From assembly GCA_013153795.1 (NCBI GenBank), contig JAADDV010000016.1:1-9478 (forward strand): DNA of 9,478 nt, in the 5' to 3' direction. Shown here one piece after another: positions 1 through 5,282 of the stretch. A program made the translations under genes and the position numbers. The notes under the pieces were generated by a model. That model did not search any database, was not told the origin of the DNA, and was given only the letters and a program-made list of their open reading frames with translations. This DNA comes from Aquificota bacterium. GTDB taxonomy: Bacteria > Aquificota > Aquificia > Aquificales > Hydrogenothermaceae. Each line of letters opens with the position of its first letter. Positions within the stretch are counted from its first letter, which is position 1.

Positions 1-18
1 AAATTTATACATTTTCAT
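1..18 (-). CDS. Possible start of a divergent gene, cut by the window edge
   Basis: On the minus strand an ATG at 18-16 opens six codons (M-K-M-Y-K-F) to the window edge. It is preceded at good spacing by a Shine-Dalgarno-like AGGAAAG (28-22, about 6 nt before the ATG from its AGGA core), with a second purine-rich GGGAG at 34-30. A gene diverging from purN is plausible, but six codons cannot identify a product, and such a motif can occur by chance in AT-rich DNA. Confidence 0.25.
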
Positions 19-37
19 ATACTTTCCTGCTCCCTTT

Positions 38-59
38 AAAATTATTTTTAAATAATTTT
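38..59. repeat. Perfect 10-bp A/T-only inverted repeat
   Basis: The arms at 38-47 and 50-59 are exact reverse complements separated by 2 nt. The repeat lies between the possible divergent start at 18 and purN. It could be an operator or a weak hairpin, but because it contains only A and T in very AT-rich DNA, chance is a real alternative. Confidence 0.3.
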
Positions 60-152
60 TTCTTAAAGTATTATTTTGATAATAAAAATAATGTTTTAGC
101 TTTTAGATAGCAATTTTATTAAAATTTATTTTAAACTATTAAAGGTAATTTA

Positions 153-159
153 TATTATG
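153..159 (+). promoter_or_regulatory. Candidate -10 element upstream of purN
   Basis: TATTAT (153-158) differs from the sigma-70 -10 consensus at one position and lies 39 nt before the purN start. A weak -35 match, TTTAAA, sits at 130-135 with a 17-nt spacer (four of six positions). The octamer ATATTATG here also occurs 35-36 nt before the next gene. In such AT-rich DNA this support is weak. Confidence 0.25.
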
Positions 160-197
160 AATTACAAACACAAAAATTAAAAGAGGTTTTAAAAAAA

Positions 198-845
198 TTG
201 AATATTGTTGTATTGATTTCAGGTAGGGGCTCTAATCTTCAAGCTATAATAAAAGGTATAGAAGAAGGTCTTATTAAAGCAAGAATTTCTCTTGTAATTT
301 CAAATAAGAAAAGTGCAAAAGGTTTAGAAATTGCTAAAAGGCATGGAATAAAAACAGTTTTTATAAATCCAAAGGAATTTTTAAGTAGAGAAGAATATGA
401 TAGTAAACTTATAGAAGTTATATCAAAAGAAAATCCAGACCTAATAGTCCTTGCTGGTTATATGAGAATTTTATCTTCAAAATTTATAGATACTTTTGAA
501 GGAAAAATTGTTAATATTCATCCATCTTTGATACCTTCATTTCAAGGATTAAACGCTCAAAAACAAGCTATTGAGTTTGGAGCAAAATTTTCAGGTTGCA
601 CTGTTCACTTTGTAACAAAAGAACTTGATAATGGCCCTATTATTATTCAAGCTGTTGTTCCTGTTTTACCTGATGATACAGAAGAAACTCTTTCCAATCG
701 TATTCTTCAATACGAACACAGAGTTTATCCTCAAGCTATAAAATGGATTTCAGAAGGAAGAGTTCAAGTAGAAGGAAGAAAAGTTATTGTAAAAGATGCA
801 AAATATGGAACAATTCCTGTAAATCCTTCTTTAGAAGATTTCTAA
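198..845 (+). CDS. purN: Phosphoribosylglycinamide formyltransferase (GAR transformylase)
   Basis: PurN transfers the formyl group of 10-formyltetrahydrofolate to glycinamide ribonucleotide, the third step of de novo purine synthesis, in the cytoplasm. The 215-residue product is full length for the family (about 190-215). It begins with the Rossmann-type phosphate-binding stretch SGRGSNLQ (residues 8-15). The catalytic triad Asn106, His108 and Asp144 sits in NIHPSL and ELDNGP, at the same numbers as in the E. coli enzyme. The family pattern QxxEHxxYPxA appears near 171-180. The start is TTG at 198: the protein begins MNIVVLISG, matching where PurN proteins normally begin, and a purine-rich AAGAGG lies at 180-185, about 12 nt upstream. 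No other purine gene is adjacent, so it appears to be a stand-alone unit or the first gene of a loose transcript with the exporter 100 nt downstream. Confidence 0.96.
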   Translation: MNIVVLISGRGSNLQAIIKGIEEGLIKARISLVISNKKSAKGLEIAKRHGIKTVFINPKEFLSREEYDSKLIEVISKENPDLIVLAGYMRILSSKFIDTFEGKIVNIHPSLIPSFQGLNAQKQAIEFGAKFSGCTVHFVTKELDNGPIIIQAVVPVLPDDTEETLSNRILQYEHRVYPQAIKWISEGRVQVEGRKVIVKDAKYGTIPVNPSLEDF

Positions 846-903
846 TTACTACTTTCTATAGATAAATTGAAAGAATAAATCCTTAAAACTCAAACAAATA
901 AGA

Positions 904-910
904 TATTATG
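904..910 (+). promoter_or_regulatory. Candidate -10 element upstream of the YeiH-type exporter
   Basis: TATTATG at 904-910, preceded by A-T-A, lies 35 nt before the exporter ATG. The same ATATTATG octamer stands at a similar distance before purN. No convincing -35 is visible: the nearest, CTTAAA at 882-887, matches only three positions. The rest of the 100-nt gap (846-945) is AT-rich and shows no clear terminator for purN. Confidence 0.22.
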
Positions 911-945
911 TTCAAATTAAAATTTTCTTTAAAAGGAGATGATAT

Positions 946-1965
946 ATGACTAAATATATTCTTGGAGTTATTGTTGCTGTTTCTATTGCAGTTATAGCAA
1001 CTTTTTTATCGAATCTTCAAATAGTAAAAGAAACCGTTAATTTCTCTCCTCTTATTATTGCTATTCTTTTAGGAGTTATTGTTGGAAATACTGTTAAATT
1101 TCCAGAATCTTTTAAACCTGGGATAATATTTTCTCTCAAGAAAATTCTTAGAATAGCTATTGTGTTTTTAGGTTTTAGATTAACTTTTCAAAATGTTGCA
1201 GAAGTAGGTTTAGAAGGACTTATTTTAGATACATTTATTGTTATTTCTACATTTTTACTTGGAGTATGGGTTTCTAGAAAATTTTTTGGTCTTGACTCAC
1301 AAATGAGCTACTTGATTGCTTCAGGGTCTTCTATATGTGGTGCTTCAGCTGTTTTAGCAACAGCACCTGTTGTAAAAGCTGAAATGCATCATGCAGCAAT
1401 GGCTGTTGCAACTGTTACTATTTTTGGGACAATTGCTATGTTCATTTATCCAATAGTTTATAAAGCTGGGCTAACCCTTGGTTTTGATGACCTTCTTTAT
1501 GGGCTTTGGACTGGTGCAACTGTCCATGAAGTTGCTCAAGTTGTTGCAGCTGGATTTGCCGTTTCAGAAGAAGCAGGTAATACAGCAACAATTGCAAAAC
1601 TTACAAGAGTTATGATGTTAGCACCTCTTCTTATTGCTTTAAGCTTTTTCCTTGCTAAAAAACATGCTACTCATGGTGCAGGAGTTACCCTCAGAGATAT
1701 TCCTATTCCTTACTTTGTTTTTGGTTTTATTGCTATGGTTGGTATTAACTCTTTAAACATTATTCCTGAAAATATAGTTCATTATATTAATGTAATTGAT
1801 GGATTTCTTCTAACAGTTGCTATGGCTGCAATGGGAATTGAAACGAACATACATAAAATAAAAGGTGTTGGTATGAAACCTATTTATGCAGCTCTTATTA
1901 TATTTTTATATTTATTTTTCATTGGAATGATAGCAACAAAAGTGATTCATTCTATTTTCGGCTAA
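946..1965 (+). CDS. YeiH/UPF0324 family membrane protein, putative sulfate exporter
   Basis: This is a 339-residue polytopic inner-membrane protein of the YeiH/UPF0324 family (Cons_hypoth698), annotated as putative sulfate exporters; the substrate is poorly established. Family-typical stretches are GSSICGASAVLA (127-138), ATVHEVAQVVAAG (191-203), KLTRVMMLAP (218-227) and AMAAMGIET (292-300). Hydrophobic segments are spread along the whole length (for example 4-22, 34-48, 68-78, 93-110, 150-172, 222-236, 254-268, 284-298, 312-332), consistent with about ten helices. Length matches the family (about 330-350). The ATG at 946 has an excellent Shine-Dalgarno, AAAGGAGATGA at 932-942. No LysR-type regulator or sulfur gene is nearby to indicate the substrate. 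The stop codon is embedded in a terminator hairpin, so transcription should end here. Confidence 0.9.
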   Translation: MTKYILGVIVAVSIAVIATFLSNLQIVKETVNFSPLIIAILLGVIVGNTVKFPESFKPGIIFSLKKILRIAIVFLGFRLTFQNVAEVGLEGLILDTFIVISTFLLGVWVSRKFFGLDSQMSYLIASGSSICGASAVLATAPVVKAEMHHAAMAVATVTIFGTIAMFIYPIVYKAGLTLGFDDLLYGLWTGATVHEVAQVVAAGFAVSEEAGNTATIAKLTRVMMLAPLLIALSFFLAKKHATHGAGVTLRDIPIPYFVFGFIAMVGINSLNIIPENIVHYINVIDGFLLTVAMAAMGIETNIHKIKGVGMKPIYAALIIFLYLFFIGMIATKVIHSIFG

Positions 1966-1987
1966 GGAACTCCTTAGCCTTTTCTTT
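1960..1987 (+). terminator. Intrinsic terminator overlapping the exporter stop codon
   Basis: A GGCTAAGG (1960-1967) and CCTTAGCC (1972-1979) hairpin has a perfect 8-bp stem and a 4-nt loop AACT. It is followed directly by the T-rich TTTTCTTT (1980-1987). The exporter TAA stop (1963-1965) lies inside the left arm. This GC-richer hairpin stands out in AT-rich DNA and should separate the exporter from the following gene. Confidence 0.88.
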
Positions 1988-1992
1988 ATAAT
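1987..1992 (+). promoter_or_regulatory. Consensus -10 box 7 nt before the Rpn gene, leaderless-type start
   Basis: An exact TATAAT lies immediately after the terminator T-tract. The A of the downstream ATG (1999) is the 7th nucleotide after the box, where transcription normally starts, so the message would begin at the start codon. No good -35 is visible at 16-18 nt spacing, because that region is the terminator stem (AAGGAA at 1964-1969). Such an element can arise by chance in AT-rich DNA. Confidence 0.4.
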
Positions 1993-1998
1993 ATCTAA

Positions 1999-2796
1999 AT
2001 GGGCAAATTAGATATAACTTTAAGGGACATAATAAGCAAAATACCGCAAAAGTTTGTTTATTTACTTACCAATCAAAAAGGAACAAAAATACTTGATAAC
2101 ACCTTTCCAGCTGTAAAGGAAAGAAAAGCAGACCTTATTTTAGAGCTTGAAGATGGCAGTATATTTCACTTAGAACTTCAAACACAAAATGACAAAAGTA
2201 TGCCTTTTAGAATGCTTGAGTATTATTTACTACTAAAACAACGATACAAAAACAGACCTATAAAGCAGATTGTTCTGTTTGTAGGAGATGGAAAACCTTC
2301 TATGCCAGATAGACTAATAACAGATAACTTAAGTTTTAAGTATCAAATCAAAGATATAAAAGAAATAGAATGTAAAGAACTTTTAGAGAGTAAAAATTTG
2401 GAAGATAAAATTCTTGCAGTTTTATGCAAGGTAGAAGACTTTGAAAAGTATATTTTTGGTTTAGTTGAGGAGCTTTTAAAAATTCCAGAAAAGGAAAGGG
2501 CAGACTATATAAGAAAATTATTGATAGCTCTTGACTATAGACCTAAATTATTGAAAAAATTAAGCTTGATTTTGGAGGAAAGAAAATTGCCGCTAACAAT
2601 AACAGAAGAGATGTTAAAACAAAATCCTTTTTTCCAAAAGGGATTACAAGAAGGAAAAAAAGAAGGTTTACAAGAGGCAGTAAAAAACCTTTATATTAAT
2701 CTAGGACTATCTATAGAAGAAATAACAAAAGGTTTAAATATTCCAAAAGAGGAAGTAGAAAAAATTTTAAGAGAAAACAATCTTTTAGAAAAATAA
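1999..2796 (+). CDS. Rpn-family PD-(D/E)XK nuclease (recombination-promoting nuclease / putative transposase type)
   Basis: The 265-residue product resembles Rpn/YhgA-like proteins, a PD-(D/E)XK nuclease family often annotated as putative transposase. Visible core: Asp45 in KADLILEL, then the ExQ form of the active site, Glu59-Leu-Gln61 in HLELQTQ, an Arg/helix segment FRMLEYYLLLKQRY (70-83), and a beta strand QIVLFVG (90-96). The C-terminal third is helical, with the repeated GLQEGKKEGLQE (215-226) and a helix-turn-helix-like LSIEEITKGLNIPKEEVEKIL (two blocks, 237-257) typical of this group. E. coli relatives are DNA endonucleases linked to RecA-independent recombination and phage defence. 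The start is fixed: the codon just before ATG 1999 is an in-frame TAA (1996-1998), and the N-terminus fits the family. There is no Shine-Dalgarno. It is probably an independent unit between a terminator and the flagellar operon. The nuclease function is inferred from the family, and exact family membership should be confirmed by profile search. Confidence 0.82.
   Translation: MGKLDITLRDIISKIPQKFVYLLTNQKGTKILDNTFPAVKERKADLILELEDGSIFHLELQTQNDKSMPFRMLEYYLLLKQRYKNRPIKQIVLFVGDGKPSMPDRLITDNLSFKYQIKDIKEIECKELLESKNLEDKILAVLCKVEDFEKYIFGLVEELLKIPEKERADYIRKLLIALDYRPKLLKKLSLILEERKLPLTITEEMLKQNPFFQKGLQEGKKEGLQEAVKNLYINLGLSIEEITKGLNIPKEEVEKILRENNLLEK
2574..2589 (+). promoter_or_regulatory. Internal ribosome binding site and in-frame TTG within the Rpn gene
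   Basis: GGAGG (2574-2578) is followed after 8 nt by TTG (2587-2589), in the same frame as the Rpn gene (codon 197). Initiation here would give a 69-residue protein consisting only of the C-terminal helical region, ending at 2796. TTG is used as a start by purN in this window. In E. coli Rpn genes an internal start produces a small C-terminal protein that inhibits the full-length nuclease; this site has the right architecture for that. GGAGG also encodes Glu-Glu codons in part, so chance is possible. Confidence 0.38.
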
Positions 2797-2842
2797 ATAC
2801 TCTAGCTTTTTCTTTTAAACTCAAAAGCTTTCCAAAAACTGT

Positions 2843-2869
2843 TAAACTTTTTTACACTTTTTTCGAAAG
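2843..2869 (+). promoter_or_regulatory. Possible sigma-28 (FliA)-type promoter for the flagellar operon
   Basis: TAAACTTT (2843-2850) matches seven of eight positions of the sigma-28 -35 element TAAAGTTT. After exactly 11 nt, TTCGAAAG (2862-2869) matches about four of eight positions of GCCGATAA, including the CGA core. It lies about 40 nt before flgG in the 113-nt gap after the Rpn gene. No sigma-54 GG...GC signature was seen there. The -10 match is poor, so this is only a candidate. Confidence 0.28.
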
Positions 2870-2909
2870 GTTTCTAAAACAAATCTCTACATTTTCTAGG
2901 AGAAAAATA

Positions 2910-3710
2910 ATGATTAGAGCTCTCTGGACTTCTGCCTCTGGTATGGAAGCACAGCAAACAAATCTTGATGTTATTTCTCATAACATTGCAAATGTAAATA
3001 CTGTAGGTTTTAAAAGAAGTAGAGCAAACTTTGAAGACCTTATATACCAGAATATAAAAGACCCAGGTGTTATGAGTTCAACGGAAACAAGAGTCCCATC
3101 TGGTATACAAATAGGCCTTGGAGTAAAACTGTCAGATGTAAGTAAGATTTTTTCCCAGGGAAGCTTAATAAAAACAGATAAACCTTTAGACCTGGCTATA
3201 CAAGGAGATGGATTTTTCAAAATAGAACTTCCAGGAGGAGGAGAAGCTTATACAAGAGCAGGAAACTTCCAGATAGATGACCAAGGATACGTTGTAACAC
3301 CAAACGGCTACAGACTTTATCCAAACATACAGATTGCAGCACCTGAGACACTTGTAAGTATTCAAATAAGCCCAAATGGAAATGTTTATGTTGTAAGAAA
3401 CGAAGGAGGGCAACAAACTACTGAAGAACTAGCAAATATAAAACTATATAAGTTTATAAATCCTGCAGGATTAAAAGCTATTGGAGAAAATCTTTTTGTA
3501 AGAACAGAAGCTTCTGGAGAAGAAATAGAAGGAGACCCAAATACTGATGGATTTGGAAAAATAGCTCAAGGATTTTTAGAAGCTTCAAATGTTAATATTG
3601 TTGAAGAAATGGTTAATCTCATAGTTGCCCAAAGAGCTTATGAGATTAACTCTAAAGGTATAACAACAGCTGATGAGATGCTTCGAACGGTTAGTGGTCT
3701 TAAGTCTTAA
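2910..3710 (+). CDS. flgG: Flagellar distal rod protein FlgG
   Basis: FlgG forms the distal rod of the flagellar basal body, exported through the type III apparatus and assembled in the periplasm. At 266 residues it is close to the usual 260-262. The N-terminal rod signature is clear: SGMEAQQTNLDVISHNIANV (10-29) followed by NTVGFKRSRANFEDL. The FlgG-specific stretch is at about 46-85 (YQNIKDPG to FSQGSL). A central LAIQGDGFF (95-103) and YTRAGNFQIDDQGY (114-127) follow. The C-terminal helix runs from QGFLEASNVN through VNLIVAQRAYEINSK to the end, as in other axial proteins. The N- and C-terminal heptad-like helices are both intact, so the protein looks functional. AGGAGA at 2898-2903 gives a well-placed ribosome binding site. 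It is the first gene of the operon seen here; its usual partner flgF is not adjacent. Confidence 0.97.
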   Translation: MIRALWTSASGMEAQQTNLDVISHNIANVNTVGFKRSRANFEDLIYQNIKDPGVMSSTETRVPSGIQIGLGVKLSDVSKIFSQGSLIKTDKPLDLAIQGDGFFKIELPGGGEAYTRAGNFQIDDQGYVVTPNGYRLYPNIQIAAPETLVSIQISPNGNVYVVRNEGGQQTTEELANIKLYKFINPAGLKAIGENLFVRTEASGEEIEGDPNTDGFGKIAQGFLEASNVNIVEEMVNLIVAQRAYEINSKGITTADEMLRTVSGLKS

Positions 3711-4629
3711 GATATTTATATTTTTTCTTTTTGTTGGGGCTTCTTTTGCCGCAACAACTATTAAGCTTAAGTCTCAAGTTTATACAAATAAAGAAAATAT
3801 ATATCTATCTGATATAGCAGTTGTTAGCTCTGACAACAGCAAGTTTAAGGAATTTTTAGAAAATCTATATATAACAGATTTTCCTCAGGATATTTTTTCA
3901 AAAAGAATAACTAAAAAGCAAATAAAAGACATTTTAGAGGCAAACTATATAAACACATCAGAAATTTCTATAGTAGGAAGCTACTGCACAATAAAAAGGT
4001 CTATAAATAAATTAACTCCTGAAAAAATAAAAGATGATGTGCAAAGTTTTCTTTTAAGAAGATACCCAGATATAGAGGTAGTATCCATATCTGTTCCAAG
4101 GATAAGAAGTATCCAGAGAAAAAATCTCAGAATAAAAATAAAAGAAAGAAGTAAAACCTCATCATACATATATTTAACTTACTTTGTTTATAATGGAAAT
4201 TTCCTTTTAAGAAGAATATCTGTTCCTGTGAAATATAAGAAAATATCCTATGTTGTGTTTTCAGTAGTAGATATAAGAAAAGGAGAATATATAACAAGAG
4301 AAAAAATCTCCTTGAAAAAATATACCGGAAACACCAGACATCTTTTTACTTCTTTAGAAGAGATACTAGGAAAAAAAGCAAAGATAAATATAAAAGCTGA
4401 TATTCCTATAAAAGACTATATGATAGTGCCTGATTATCTTGTCCAAAGAGGAAGTAATGTAAAAATTATTTACAATAAAGGGATTATCCATATAGAATTA
4501 ATAGGAAGAGCCTTAGAAAATGGCCAATTAAATCAAATAATAAAAGTAAAAAATATTTCATCAGGAAAAGTGATACCATGCAAAGTAATTGGAAGAAATC
4601 AGGTCTTATTTATTGGGGGGTCTTTTTAG
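3673..4629 (+). CDS. flgA: Flagellar P-ring assembly chaperone FlgA
   Basis: FlgA is the periplasmic chaperone that promotes FlgI assembly into the P-ring. The product (318 residues from this start) has a signal peptide with hydrophobic core IFIFFLFVGASFA, ending near Ala26/Ala27. The variable middle is rich in Lys, Ile and Arg. The C-terminal SAF/ChapFlgA domain (about 195-318) includes VDIRKGEYITREKISLKK, LGKKAKINIKADIPI, VQRGSNVKIIYNKG and the family-typical ALENGQLNQIIKVKNISSGK. The ATG at 3673 lies inside flgG, overlapping it by 38 nt, and has no clear Shine-Dalgarno. An in-frame GTG at 3694 would shorten the protein by seven residues, give a more typical 19-residue signal peptide and cut the overlap to 17 nt. 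I cannot decide between them. Translation is probably coupled to flgG. Confidence 0.92.
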   Translation: MRCFERLVVLSLKIFIFFLFVGASFAATTIKLKSQVYTNKENIYLSDIAVVSSDNSKFKEFLENLYITDFPQDIFSKRITKKQIKDILEANYINTSEISIVGSYCTIKRSINKLTPEKIKDDVQSFLLRRYPDIEVVSISVPRIRSIQRKNLRIKIKERSKTSSYIYLTYFVYNGNFLLRRISVPVKYKKISYVVFSVVDIRKGEYITREKISLKKYTGNTRHLFTSLEEILGKKAKINIKADIPIKDYMIVPDYLVQRGSNVKIIYNKGIIHIELIGRALENGQLNQIIKVKNISSGKVIPCKVIGRNQVLFIGGSF

Positions 4630-5270
4630 CAATAGTTTTATTAAGTTCTTGTTCTTCTAAAAAAGTTGTAGTGATTGAAAAACCTCCTCCTTTACCTCCT
4701 GACCTTGGAAAGATAGAACAAAAACCACCTCCAGGCTCGTTATATACAGGCACAGATAATCTTTTTTCAGACGACAAAGCAAGAAATGTAGGAGATATTC
4801 TTACTATAAAGGTTATTGAAACAATTGCAGGTTCTGGTGGAGCTACAAGTCAAGGAGGAAAAAATACGTCTGTAAATCTGGATTTTCCTGCACCTGTATT
4901 AATGGGAAAACAAACACCAAACAAAACTCCTATAGCAGGAATGCAGGCTTCTTCATCAAATCAGTTTAAAGGTCAAGGAAAAACAGGAAGAAATGCAAAC
5001 CTTATAGCAACAATAACAGCTAGAGTAGTAAAAGTTTATCCAAATGGAAATCTCTTTATTGTTGGAGAAAAACTTATTAAGATAAACAACGATGAGCAAA
5101 TTTTAAGAATATCAGGAATTGTGAAACCTTCTTATATACAACCAGATAACTCTATCTTTTCATACCAGATTTCAGATATGAAAGTAGAGTATAACGGAAA
5201 AGGCTTTATTGCAGAACAGCAAGAACCTGGCTGGCTTGCCCGTTTTCTTATAAAAATATGGCCATTTTAA
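4578..5270 (+). CDS. flgH: Flagellar L-ring lipoprotein FlgH
   Basis: FlgH forms the outer-membrane L-ring around the rod. The 230-residue product begins with a lipoprotein signal peptide: Lys6-Lys7, a hydrophobic core to Leu22, and lipobox LSSC with the lipidated cysteine at Cys25. A proline-rich linker follows (about 35-52). The mature domain has the FlgH pattern GSLYTGTDNLFSDDKARNVGD (two blocks, 53-73), then ILTIKVIET, a Gly/Ser/Asn-rich middle, and ANLIATITARVVKVYPNGNL, EKLIKINNDEQ and ISGIVKP in the C-terminal half, all typical. It ends in WLARFLIKIWPF. The ATG at 4578 lies inside flgA (52-nt overlap), with AGGA at 4563-4566 upstream; no later in-frame start would leave a complete signal peptide. 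The presence of FlgH implies an outer membrane. Length is normal (about 220-235). Confidence 0.95.
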   Translation: MQSNWKKSGLIYWGVFLAIVLLSSCSSKKVVVIEKPPPLPPDLGKIEQKPPPGSLYTGTDNLFSDDKARNVGDILTIKVIETIAGSGGATSQGGKNTSVNLDFPAPVLMGKQTPNKTPIAGMQASSSNQFKGQGKTGRNANLIATITARVVKVYPNGNLFIVGEKLIKINNDEQILRISGIVKPSYIQPDNSIFSYQISDMKVEYNGKGFIAEQQEPGWLARFLIKIWPF

Positions 5271-5282
5271 GGGGAGAGTAAA

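Noticed and set aside
852..873. CTTTC/GAAAG pair after purN as a terminator
   Set aside because: Only five base pairs with a long loop and no T-tract.
2804..2829. AGCTTTT/AAAAGCT hairpin after the Rpn gene as a terminator
   Set aside because: The 7-bp stem is AT-rich with a 12-nt loop and is followed only by TTCC, so it is unlikely to terminate well.
2797..2909. Sigma-54 promoter upstream of flgG
   Set aside because: No GG-N10-GC pair with the required spacing was found in the gap.
2978..3416. Two minus-strand open frames inside flgG
   Set aside because: They are antisense to strongly conserved FlgG coding sequence, with no recognisable product or good ribosome site.
3981..4169. Minus-strand open frame inside flgA
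   Set aside because: Short antisense frame with hydrophobic low-complexity translation, explained by AT-rich codons of flgA.
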